DNA of 64,000 nucleotides from Phymatolithon calcareum (Eukaryota > Rhodophyta > Florideophyceae > Hapalidiales). Under the pieces are notes generated by a model. It had not been told where the DNA came from. It searched no databases and was given only the letters and a program-made list of their open reading frames with translations. Shown here piece by piece: positions 30,515 to 40,553 of this stretch (position 1 is its first letter; each line of letters starts with the position of its first letter). The position numbers and the translations under genes were made by a program. The DNA is taken from positions 186,001 through 250,000 of the forward strand of contig OZ345375.1 of assembly GCA_977006965.1 (NCBI GenBank), given 5' to 3'.

Positions 30515-30620
30515 TTCCATAGACAGAATGCAGCCAACACCTCTTGCAGTAGGAAAGTTGCCCCGAGCGTCAGCAGATGCGTTGGTAACTCTTAAATAAT
30601 AATCTACATTCCTTCTTCTA
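30515..30620 (+). repeat. retroposon family F 3' end
   Basis: GGAAAGTTGCCCCGAGCGTC, GATGCGTTGGTAACTC, AAATAATAATC and a TTC-rich tail. Confidence 0.55.
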
Positions 30621-32149
30621 CTTTTTCTTTATTGCGGGTTTCACATGTGTTGTTCAATCCATTGGCTCCGGTTTAAAGGTATTGAGAAAGTACTACGTTT
30701 CCCAACTTGAGGAAAGCCGGCACCTTTCTTAGCGTTCTACGAAACTCGAAACTTCAGTTGCATTAATCAGAATTATGTAATATCCCGTCATTGGCTCGGG
30801 CCACGTTGACGAGGGCGAATTATTTGTATTAAAGTTTAGGGCGCTCATGACAAATTTGTTTAGCTCCATGGCATAAGAAATTTTGCAGTCTTCAGGAACT
30901 TTTTCTCTGTCCAGATGCAATAAAAAGTGGAAACTAGTCGTTGCATTGCGGGGTTTATCGTCCTCGGTGGCTCGAATGTACTCCTCTTATTTTCGTGACA
31001 TGTTTACAGGGTCCACTTTCTGTATTGTTAGGGAGGAGAATGAATTATGCAAGTTACATTCCCACTGGGGATGCTAATATCATGGGCCCCAAAATTGGCA
31101 ATGATTATTTCCCACTGGAAGTGAAATTAAAAGGTACAGAGCGGGCCTCGTCTTCATTCGGAAGATAGGTTTCATGAACGTGTAGTACAGTAGTACCAGT
31201 TTGTCGCCAATGGAAGCTCCCACACAAAGTACAAAAATGACTCTTTCACAGGACCATTACGAACCGAAACGATGATAAAGCGGTCCACGCACAACTTGTT
31301 ATCGTTTTCTGTTCACGTTTTCAAAATATGTATTAGAAAAAACGAACTTATTTTGTTCTTACCTCTGCACAAAAATTAAGTGAGAAAAATTTATTTTTTC
31401 CTCTTCCCCTGCTCAAATTCTTTAGAAAATCCAACTTACATTTTTCTCCTCTCCGAGGAGCAATGTCGTGATATACAACTTGTATAATCCTCATCACATC
31501 AAAATAAACAATCGAATTTAAGCTTCCAACTTATTTTTCCCGCATCAAGTTTTATAAGGTGAAGGTTGACCGGGTTGGAAGATCATCTGGCAAATAGAAC
31601 TCAGTTTGAATGAAAGTGATATGAGCGCTGAAAATGCCCAAACTTCAGATGAACTATTTTAAAAGTATTTAAACATATTTATCGGTCCAAGTTCACTTTT
31701 TCTTACGTCAGTTACGTGAAAGCAGCTCGTGTTTTCTCGCGTTTACAAAAACAAGGAGTTCCTACTGTAATGTAGCGGCAACTCTCGTTGCTCGACTCGT
31801 TTCTTGGTAAAAAATAACTAGAATTAAGGTTGGCGACGAAGCTTTGTCGATAATTTTTGATACAGCATCCTCCTCATAATTCGCTCTGCACAACGCGCGC
31901 CTAGTTTTTTTATAGATTGTTTGTTACTAAGTGGTATGACATCGGGTTTTCGTTTCTCCCCTGGTAATGGATTAAACCCAGGTTGAACGAGATTCGAGGA
32001 CGTCGTTGTTTGGACTGTTCAATGACATTGATCAATATATCAAAAATATGAATGATACGAATCATCGTTGAAATCTTGCCTTGTTGCCGAAATTTTTCTA
32101 TCAGCGTGATATAAATTTTATCAACCCGCATATGCTGTAATACAGTATA
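30621..32149. other. intergenic DNA, no recognised gene
   Basis: AT-rich from about 31250. No family-level coding signal. Confidence 0.35.
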
Positions 32150-32947
32150 CAGTCAGACCTCGATAAATGGAACCTCTTTTTTAGAATAACCTCGGTTAGC
32201 AGCATAATCGAGTGCTCCACGAAAACCGTATCCGCCTAAATTTAACGAAAATTAAAGGATTCTAGAATATTTGATAGGAGCATTACTTCATGTTCGAGGT
32301 CACGGGGCATACCTTAAATTTTGTTATAATTTTGTTTAGCGTACACGGAGCATATCCTCACTCGTAGAATACTGTAAGTACTTTTCATGTTTCTCCTGCC
32401 ATTGGCATACAGTACAGTAGAATATGGCTACTGTTCGGCACACGTGTGATCCAAAACTTATGATTCAAAATTCGACTTGAGAATACAGTCAGACCTCGAT
32501 AAATGGATGGGCAATGTGGAATGGTCCAATATTCTTAAAATCGAGGTTATTCTCAAGTCGAATTTTGAATCATAAGTTTTGGATCACACGTGTGCCGAAC
32601 AGTAGCCATATTCTACTGTACTGTATGCCAATGGCAGGAGAAACATGAAAAGTACTTACAGTATTCTACGAGTGAGGATATGCTCCGTGTACGCTAAACA
32701 AAATTATAACAAAATTTAAGGTATGCCCCGTGACCTCGAACATGAAGTAATGCTCCTATCAAATATTCTAGAATCCTTTAATTTTCGTTAAATTTAGGCG
32801 GATACGGTATTCGTGGAGCACTCGATTATGCTGCTAACCGAGGTTATTCTAAAAAAGAGGTTCCATTTATCGAGGTCTGACTGTAACCTCGATTTTGAGA
32901 ATATTGGACCATTCCACATTGCCCATCCATTTATCGAGGTCTGACTG
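32150..32947. mobile_element. composite palindromic MITE with four Tc1/pogo-like ends
   Basis: Order: arm A (32150-32485), short unit X (32486-32547), A reverse complement (32548-32883), TA, X reverse complement (32886-32947). Each outer edge starts with CAGTCAGACCTCGATAAATG next to TA, giving four copies of the same terminal repeat. A versus A' and X versus X' each show about one mismatch, so the structure is young. Ends of the CAGT-ACCTCGATAAA type and TA targets point to the Tc1/mariner/pogo superfamily. There is no coding capacity. Confidence 0.8.
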
Positions 32948-33700
32948 TAGTACAGACAGGGGGCTGCGGGAAACTGGCCATATGATACGCACAGACAACG
33001 TGTCAGCAGGCGTGTTATCATAGATGACCTACTTCCCCCTTTCTTTCCCCTGAAATGTGAAAATCAAATTTATAGTAATACATTTCATATTTTAATTTAA
33101 AAATTGGTTCATCCCCTCTCGTAGCATATCTTACAATTGGAGGGTTTGTAAAGGCGTGGATGCTTGAAAAACACAGCATTTCATAAAGATCTAGACAATG
33201 TAAGGCAGCTTACATTCCGTCATATTTCATTGAAATGGAAACAATAGGCTTTCTGCATTCAAGACTTCAGCGTCATGGAAATACCTCTGCCTTCTATGAC
33301 TTGGGTTTTGTTCACAAACGGGGATATACTGTATCGAGATTCTCGTAGCCCCCAGTACAGTACGTATGATAACTGCTCTCTCCTGATCAGCCGCGTTCAA
33401 GTGCCGTTGACTTTTCGATCAAAATAAGAACCTGGTGCACAGTGCATCAAACGCTTATTTTTTATGAAACTGACCGGATTACGTTATTCCAGTGGAGTGG
33501 GGTTTCTGAGTAGCTAATCATTTCTGCCAAACGGATTGATCTGCTGTAACATTATATTGATACGACCAGGATTTCAGCGACCGGGGTCTCGGCTGATCCG
33601 GGCGCAGAAATCCTGGACGTATCACTCGCCGTCTGACTATACCTCACGCGGGACGGGAAGGTACCTCCGTCTGATCTCACTCGGGCCGCGTTCGAACCAA
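32948..33700. other. upstream region of the first metalloprotease gene
   Basis: No TATA box at the spacing used by the CA genes. The last about 35 bp before the ATG match the second metalloprotease copy. Confidence 0.35.
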
Positions 33701-33708
33701 GCAACACC

Positions 33709-34632
33709 ATGGGTGGCATATTCTCAAATCCGAATGTGATAGAGCAAAAGAAGAAGCGGCGCGATCTCTATCTGGAGATGATGCGCGAAGAGTATCCTGA
33801 TTTTGCCGCCATCCCAGAAGCTGAACTCGTCGAACAAATCAAGATATTTGACAGCGTCGATGTTCCACAAGCCACGCGCACCGCTATTAGCGCCATCGAA
33901 ACTGAAGCAGCAACTGCCGCGGAATCGCAGACTGAGGAGTACTCCTGTGAAACGCAGCAGTGTGGCACGCTGGAGGAACTATTTCTCGGTCTCCACCGCG
34001 GTAATGTGTCTCTCTGGAAGAACGGGTCTGTGATCAACTGGACTGCGCGCGCGGATGGTTATCCGAACAGAAAGATGGCGTTGCAGGCCGCGGTCGCCGT
34101 GTACGAGGCGGCGAAACAGTGGAATAAGGTGATGGAGGGTCGTGTTGAGTTCAAATATGTATCAATATTTGACGATGCGTCTTTCACACTCACGTTCAAC
34201 AAAGATGCGGGGAACACTTTGGCACGCGCGTTCTTCCCGGACTCTTTTCAACAGACGATGAACACTCTCTACGTGTTCAGCAGGTGTTATGACCGGGACG
34301 TGAAGCATCACTTTGTGAACACCATGTTACACGAGCTGGGGCATATTTTGGGGCTGAGACATGAGCATTCGCAGAGCGGAATTAAGAACTGGTATGGACC
34401 GGGGAGGGACAGTAGGCCGGAGGATCAGCCGAATGGGGCCGAAAGTATTGTGTGGGGCGTGAAGAACCCCAAGAGTGTCATGGCGTACTACCGGGGTCAG
34501 ACGATTCAAGAGTCGGACGCCAGGAGCATTAGATTGGCGTACGATGAGCTGCACCACGGAAAAGTTATCACGGGGCAGGGCAAATTAGATATTGTGCGGA
34601 AGACAATTGTGCGAGTTGAACCGAATAATTGA
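33709..34632 (+). CDS. metzincin-type zinc metalloprotease with MGGxxS N-terminus (copy A)
   Basis: 307-residue predicted endopeptidase. The zinc-binding motif is HELGHILGLRHEH (H208, E209, H212, H218), typical of metzincins (astacin/matrixin group). The Met-turn SVMAY lies at 256-260 with Tyr260 as a possible fifth ligand. The N-terminal part has a basic stretch KKKRRDLYLEM, an acidic variable linker (about 55-86) and a domain with SLWKNGSVINWTAR. There is no signal peptide or propeptide cysteine switch that I can see. Instead the protein begins MGGIFS, matching the MGxxxS/T consensus for N-myristoylation, which would place it on the cytosolic face of a membrane. The ATG is fixed by the conserved CAACACCATGGGTGG context shared with copy B. 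The exact peptidase family is uncertain. Confidence 0.85.
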   Translation: MGGIFSNPNVIEQKKKRRDLYLEMMREEYPDFAAIPEAELVEQIKIFDSVDVPQATRTAISAIETEAATAAESQTEEYSCETQQCGTLEELFLGLHRGNVSLWKNGSVINWTARADGYPNRKMALQAAVAVYEAAKQWNKVMEGRVEFKYVSIFDDASFTLTFNKDAGNTLARAFFPDSFQQTMNTLYVFSRCYDRDVKHHFVNTMLHELGHILGLRHEHSQSGIKNWYGPGRDSRPEDQPNGAESIVWGVKNPKSVMAYYRGQTIQESDARSIRLAYDELHHGKVITGQGKLDIVRKTIVRVEPNN

Positions 34633-35059
34633 GAAGTGGGCTAAAACTTCTTCGCTGTTGTAACAGAGGAGTAAACTATTTTCATCTTTCCTTTTCAATA
34701 GAGTTGTACAAATTGGTGCTAATACAAGGGCGCTCAGGGCGTCGAAAGGCACTACCATGATAGACTGGATGATTGCTAAGGATGTTGGACTAGAATTCCA
34801 GAAGATGCGAGGTATTTGCAATGGTGGTACTGTTGGCAGTATCATCATTGGAAATACCCCGTTTACCCGTCGTTAGTATTCGTAATGATGTCAGGGCTCT
34901 GTAGAATTTACAAAAGAAGGGGCATCGAGTACGGTAGCCTTGTCCTCGAAGCATTTTCAGGTAATGACCTTAGCCCACGATTAGGCGTACAATTAAAACT
35001 GGTTCAGTACGCTCCTCTGCATCTTTTCTGAATCCATAGAAAGTACAGTAGTGCGAACT

Positions 35060-35346
35060 ACTGGATGAGCTCTTACTATTTAGCAAGACACTCATAGAAC
35101 GCATGGAGACCGAAGAAGGCTTGTATTAATCCGCAGAAGGCAAGACAAAAAGTGGTCGAGACCAAGCACCAACAATCCCGTAGAGGACTGAAATAGGACT
35201 ACTTTGAGTCCTGAGTTTTCCCGTCCACCATTCTGGTGGACGTTTTGTGAGCTACACAAAGGTAGGTAGCATCAGAGGAAGCCTTGCCCATATCTTCGGA
35301 AGTCTGTGGGGCTTTTAAATAAACTTGAAAGGAAAAAAAAAAAAAA
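35060..35346 (+). mobile_element. LINE-A 3'-terminal insertion
   Basis: About 287 bp with the last 18 codons of the LINE-A ORF, the GTCCACCATTCTGGTGG stem, GGGGCTTTTAAATAAAC and a poly-A tail. It is flanked by the 13-bp duplication AGTAGTGCGAACT (35047-35059, 35347-35359). The second metalloprotease locus has the uninterrupted site at about 49182-49200, with the 13 bp present once. Confidence 0.92.
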
Positions 35347-35379
35347 AGTAGTGCGAACTCTGCAATGGTATACCAGAGG

Positions 35380-35791
35380 CAGACTTTGGTCGCGTCCTAT
35401 TTCACGCAATGGCGTTCCATGACGCAATACGGGAATACTATTCACAGCTCTGTGTGCTAGCAATAGGTAGTGCAATAATCAGTGACACCACAATAGGTTA
35501 TTTTTATGGCAATCACAACAAAACGATGTGCATCACAAGTAGGGAATAGGGAATAACGTAGTTGAACTAGCGTCTGTAATTACTTTGTTCAATACATGTG
35601 CTGTTTGGAACGTGGTTGAACGTGCGTCAGCATCGTAGTACATTTTTATAAATCGCTCTGTAATCTGGATTGGATGCTAACATAGGCAACGTAGTATGCT
35701 GAAATAAGAAGTTATTCTTGGTTCTGCAATAGACTATTCCTATTCAATATTGCAATAAACGGGAATTGAAATTAATTATGACCTAAATCTG
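35380..35791. mobile_element. non-autonomous hAT-like MITE
   Basis: 412 bp with terminal inverted repeats CAGACTTTGGTC (left) and CAGATTTAGGTC (right, read inward), 10 of 12 matching. The 8-bp target duplication is ACCAGAGG (35372-35379, 35792-35799). The 49.17-kb copy of the locus has ACCAGAGG once with no insertion. An 8-bp TSD and CAG ends fit the hAT superfamily. No transposase frame. Confidence 0.9.
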
Positions 35792-35825
35792 ACCAGAGGG
35801 CGAAGCATCCAGATCCAGAAGACCG

Positions 35826-36137
35826 TACATATACTGCTTCTTTATCTTATTATTTCTTATGTACTCAACTAAGTCTCCAGTCAGGAGCAGCCGTCATTAA
35901 GCGGAAGCCTATCTAACAAGCATGGTATTCAGGTAGTACTAAAGTTTCAAACTGAAGGATGCATCATTGGTTGGTATAGAGGATCTGCTTCCTCGCAAAC
36001 CAGCAGCCTTCCGGAGCAATAGTGTGGTGTTTCTTAAGTGATTGGCCTTTCTTTCAGCGTATTGGATTAGGATCGCCACTTAAATAAACGCGGAAGCGAG
36101 CGATTGAACAGCCTGCAAAAAGGGGGGCATAACTGAC
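35826..36137. other. intergenic DNA, no recognised gene
   Basis: The duplicated metalloprotease locus similarity fades out near the start of this stretch. Confidence 0.35.
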
Positions 36138-36150
36138 ACGAGACTAATCG

Positions 36151-37080
36151 AATTCCTAACAAAGGAAGGAGAGATCCTTGAATCGAAGAGAAAGAGGAAA
36201 ATTTCGTACGACAAGACAAGAGAACTCCCTGCAATACTTACATTTCCGCAACTGAAACACAGGCAACTGGCGGTTCAGTACGCCTTTGGAAGATTTCCCT
36301 AAGTGTCTATCACATTGATGGCAGATACGTCTACAATTCGGTGAAATCGTACCAACTCTCATGAACAAGCTCGAAGTGTACCTTCAAAGATATCGACTAA
36401 CAGAAGAGGAGACTAGTGAGACTGAAAAGGCACTTGACAAAGTACTATTCCTCACAATCGTCTTTTATGACGATATGAAATAGACCAAGACAAAATAGAA
36501 CGGCGACGCTGAGTTTCCTACGAACAGGACAAGTGGACTCTAAGCTTTTCCCTCCACCTTCTCTGGAGGAGGGTTTTTGCAGCTAGGGCTACGACGATAG
36601 CAACGAGCTTTTGCGGGCTTTAACGGAGCTACCAAGGTAGTAGCATCTGAAACGCATCTCCCTTACAGTCTTATGAGTGTTTCCGAGGGCGTTTAATAAA
36701 TTCAAAATTCAAAAAAAAATTGATGGCAGATAGATTTGGAAACAAAGTCAGACAGCACATGGAGACCCTGGATCGCAACTTGTTAGCCTATGAATTCAGA
36801 GAAGAAGACAAAACGCAACTGAGAAGGCACTAGATGCCATTTTGCTCTTCAGCAAAAGCATCATCGAGAGTATGCAGAATGAAGAAGACCTGTACTGAAA
36901 GAAGAAGCGAAATCTCGAAAACTGCTATGAAGAGCTATCAAAAACAACCGAGTACATGCTAGGGACACAGATAGAATACCAGACATAAGAGTAGAGCCAC
37001 CCTAATGAGGTTAGCACCTGAGGAAGCCTTGCCCGTATATTCCTATGACTGTGGGGCTTTAAAAAAATTGCAATAAAAAA
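36151..37080 (+). mobile_element. LINE-A insertion carrying a nested LINE-B
   Basis: The outer element is flanked by the 13-bp duplication ACGAGACTAATCG at 36138-36150 and 37081-37093. It encodes the KRKRKISYDK-type block and a QLAVQYAFGRFP stretch, is interrupted at 36328-36718, then resumes with DRFGNKVRQHMETLD and the LINE-A tail (GAGGAAGCCTTGCCCGTATA). One or two frameshifts make it a relic. Confidence 0.88.
36328..36718 (+). mobile_element. nested LINE-B insertion
   Basis: 391 bp flanked by the 14-bp duplication ATTGATGGCAGATA at 36314-36327 and 36719-36732. The frame encodes the LINE-B C-terminus (GEIVPTLMNKLEVYLQRYRL, ending FYDDMK). The 3' region has TCTTATGAGTGTTTCCGAGG, AATAAA and an A tail. 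Its sequence matches the 53.4-54.4 kb LINE-B closely. Confidence 0.9.
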
Positions 37081-37093
37081 ACGAGACTAATCG

Positions 37094-37761
37094 TACGTTG
37101 AGTGTTCGTCGGTCTATCTGATGCATCCGTTTGTTCTTCGTGGAAGGAGCCGTTATAGAACTCCTCGGTCGATGCTGACAATGTCGTTCATTACAAACCA
37201 TTTATGGTTTCGCAGGCCATACACGAGATCTGATTGATGAGTGGGTGGAGCCTCCCATGCCCGTGACCTTAACGGGGGGAGAAGATATTAAAGTGGGATG
37301 TAGTGCCTTAAACGGATTTCGGCTGACCGAAATGCGAGAAGCACGTTTCCTCTAGCGACTGTGCGCTGCACAACTCCGATCGCAATAGTCATAGTGCTCT
37401 TATTAGGTGATCTGCTGGGTAATATGGGAACGTGAATCTCGAGTATCTATGCGCAGTTTTTCGCTTCGTAGTTGTATATAAGTGAGTTGGCTTCTTCCTC
37501 TGAGTAAATGAAGGCGGGAGTTCTTCGGATTTCAGCTCGAATGCTCAGATCGCCGTACAATTAAATTCACCTGCACCTCCCTTGGACCACGCAGAATCGG
37601 AGCTCTCCCAATCCTTGTTCACCGCAACCGCTTCGCCTCACAAGCCAGATAGATGACAATTGTGCCATATCTCCCCTTTCATTTTCATGCTCCTGTCTCA
37701 CGGTCGACATCTACACGCTTAGAATTGAGTTTATATAACACGTGCACTTGCTAGCAGAGCA
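37094..37761. other. intergenic DNA, no recognised gene
   Basis: A possible TATATAAG motif lies near 37475 but no gene follows convincingly. Confidence 0.3.
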
Positions 37762-38105
37762 ATTTCATTCATTTTGCCTTTTCCCCTAGTGAGACTAGCA
37801 GCGGCTCGAGGGCCTGAGTTTCTTGCACTCTATCATATTGTTACCGAGATTGACTGTGGCTTTCACGTCTGGTCCAGGTACAGCATGTCACCTAAGATAG
37901 ATTCTGACTTTGGTCTGACCTTTCCATCCGTCGTATCGCAGGTCCTTGGAGAGGCTCATGGGCTTTGGTGGAGAAACTTATTGCTTACCGAGTGCTTCAC
38001 TGCCTCCTGTACTCCCCTTTCGGGACGGGTCCCTTCGCAGCAACCGAAGGGATTCTGTGCTGCACGCTGGTGCGTCCGATACAGGACAGGAAATTCTGCT
38101 ACTAG
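37762..38105 (+). repeat. dispersed repeat, second copy
   Basis: Related to 23629-23870, with extra sequence in the middle (about 37870-37990). The open frame is 126 codons. The shared part includes SGRVPSQQPKGFCAARWC. Function unknown. Confidence 0.5.
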
Positions 38106-38780
38106 ATCAATACGAATCAAGGAGGTTAGAAGAGATCACACTACGCTATTTTAGAAACCGTTCGAAAAGCTAGCCCTGTTGCTCCTAGGTGAGGCGCTGG
38201 GAGCTTTTACTAAATCCATTGCTATCTCACTTTGTTACTGAATTATCTTCTATTAGATTAAAGCAGGGCGTTATTTCTTAATAAATGCTTACATATCCCC
38301 TTCTGAACGCTTACTCTATCCGGTGCCCTTAGGTGTTCGGTTGGCTTGTCTTTTTTCTCTCCTCCATTTCTGCCTAGTCTCTTCCGCTCTTTTTTCTGTA
38401 TCTCTTCTCTTGTCTCTTCTCACCCATGTGGTGTCCGGTTCCTTTAGGCTTGGCGCTATACTATTCCCGCTTAAATATGGTCCATCTACTAGGGGAGCTG
38501 AAGACTGACATGGTCCAAACTGCGCAATTTTCCATTCTGTAAATAGCATGTAGACCGATATTTTCTGTTCACGAGATAGGAGTGACGTTGAGTGATAGCT
38601 TCGGTCAGTCAATGAGCGCGGACCGCTCGAGCCGATCTCTAACAAACAGGAGTCCGAAGACATCTCGGGCACGACGTCGATCTTCGCATGGTTCTGCAAC
38701 GCTGAGCACGCAAGGGGCAATAATCTGCATAGGTGTGACATCGACAGCTGGACACAAAATAGGCCAGCCGCTGGTTCCCT
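38106..38780. other. intergenic DNA, no recognised gene
   Basis: A 155-codon minus-strand frame (38316-38783) has low-complexity Arg/Glu content and no family resemblance, so I do not call it. Confidence 0.35.
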
Positions 38781-38783
38781 CAA

Positions 38784-39360
38784 GTGAGCACGACGCTAAT
38801 ATCAGATATATTCGTGACGACAGCAGAGCGCCATCTGGAGACCGTACGCAAGAATCTAATAAAGTATGAACTGAAATTCGGAGAAATGTTAAGAACGGAA
38901 AAGGCATTAGTCTCCACATTTTTTTATAATTCAAGTTTATTTAAAAGCCCCACAGACTTCCGAAGATATGGGAAGGTTTTCCCCTGATGCTACCTACATT
39001 TGTGCAGCTCATGAAACGCCCACCAGAATGGCGGACGGGAAAACTCAGGATTCAAAGTAATCCTATCTCAGTCCTCTACGGGGTTGTTGGTGCTCATACT
39101 CTACCTCTTTTTGCCTTGCCTTCCACGAATTAATGCAGGCCTTCTTCGTTCTCCATGCGTTCTATGAGTGTCTTGCTAAACAGTAAGAGCTCATCCAGCG
39201 CCTTTTCTCCTTCGAGGTCGTACCCTGCTACTCTACAGAGTCACCATAATTGACAATATGGAAAACGACGAGTCCCCGTATTAAGTTCCAGGCGATATAC
39301 TCCCGTACAGTCTTAGGAGTGTTAATGAGGGCTTTCAAATTAACAACTAAAAACTTGCTA
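38784..39360 (+). mobile_element. LINE-C copy interrupted by an antisense LINE-A
   Basis: Left part (to about 38920) encodes TLISDIFVTTAERHLETVRK and GEMLRTEKAL. Right part (from about 39230) encodes RVTIIDNMENDESPY and ends with ACAGTCTTAGGAGTGTTAAT and an AAT-rich tail. Both match the LINE-C copy at 40554-41425. The interruption splits one codon series cleanly. Confidence 0.75.
38921..39229 (-). mobile_element. LINE-A insertion inside LINE-C
   Basis: The plus strand starts with a T run, then CAAGTTTATTTAAAAGCCCC and ACAGACTTCCGAAGATATGG, the reverse of the LINE-A tail. It extends into the last codons of the LINE-A ORF. A clear target-site duplication is not visible, so the end points are approximate. 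Confidence 0.75.
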
Positions 39361-40391
39361 AAAAATAATAATAATCTGAATAGCTTCTTATAGTTTTGTC
39401 ACATTCGTTGACGGCGTCTTGAACATTGATGAGGGGGTGGCTGAGGGCAGTCTACAGGAGAGCGCTACTGTACGCAGGATTTCATCTGCGATAACTAGTC
39501 ATTATGTTAGATTTTATTGATTTATCACGTGTGAATTGTATGCTATTGACAGGCCCTCAATACCATCGCACGCCAACAGCAGAGCGGCTTCGGTCCGGGT
39601 AACTACCCTTTGTAACAAGTATGGTACCAAATCTGTTTATTTCGTGTAACACGTTCGACTGTGTTTCATGTGAACAGTAGAACTGTTGATATTACCACAC
39701 TCTGCATACTTTTTCATGATTGGATATACTGAGCTGTTACTGCTCTGGGGTACTGACATGATACCCGTTGTTTGTACTAACCAATAGAGTCTAGGCACGT
39801 AGTTACCATGAGCCATTGACTCATCATCATCGCTCCCATGATTCTGCTTAAGAGCGCATGTCCTGTTCCGGATAATGTGCTCGGGCAGAAAAACAAGGAC
39901 AAAAACCTCGATACCTGCTTGTTGATTGTAAACTTATTCCGTACCTTCGGGTACACCCAGTTCCTGTTCCGCACGGCTTCGTGCACAACCGCTGATCGGC
40001 GGTCTCTTTCGATTACAACTGTTCTACGTTTTCCATTTAATCACAATTGCTCACTCGTCTAAATCCTCTCCAGCTCTAGTATACATCACTTGCTACATTC
40101 TTCATCTTCTTCGTAGTAGACATTGCCAAGTATGCAGCAAAGCTCGACAGCGCAAAATCTTCCTGGCGCGTTGACAAAACTTCCAGAGGGGCTCTTCCAC
40201 AGAAGCCGGCTCGGGGGGACGACAATAAGCCACCTTTATGGAGCTCTTTGCGACGCGACGGTTGCATCGGTGAGTTTAGCGACACCTGGTCGGATCAAAT
40301 GACAGTTGCTAAGCAATGAGAAGCTGTTTTCAAACAGCTTCAGAGCTTACCTCTTGCGTTGGCGATCTTTCCGCAGTAGCGAAGGAAAGAA
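39361..40391. other. intergenic DNA, no recognised gene
   Basis: Short frames on both strands without family resemblance. Confidence 0.35.
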
Positions 40392-40553
40392 ATGGCACTT
40401 GGCGTATTACGTCCCGTGTGCGGCGGCAATCGTTACCATATGCTAATGCAGCCTATGGCTTTTCACACTTCAGACGGACATATTTGGGCAGCTCAATCGC
40501 GGGGGTCAACATATGGAGTCGGCTGGCAGCTCTTGGCACACCGAGGCGCGTAT

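Larger units (their letters stand above)
33709..35376 (+). repeat. metalloprotease locus duplication, copy A (main part)
   Basis: The CDS and about 740 bp of 3' flank match 49170-50519 in reverse orientation, and the match resumes at 35792-35825 after a MITE. The flank is conserved as well as the gene body, including GAATTTACAAAAGAAGGGGC. The duplication was therefore at DNA level rather than by retroposition. Confidence 0.85.

Noticed and set aside
38316-38783. 155-codon minus-strand frame
   Set aside because: Low-complexity C-terminus, no family resemblance, no promoter or second copy.
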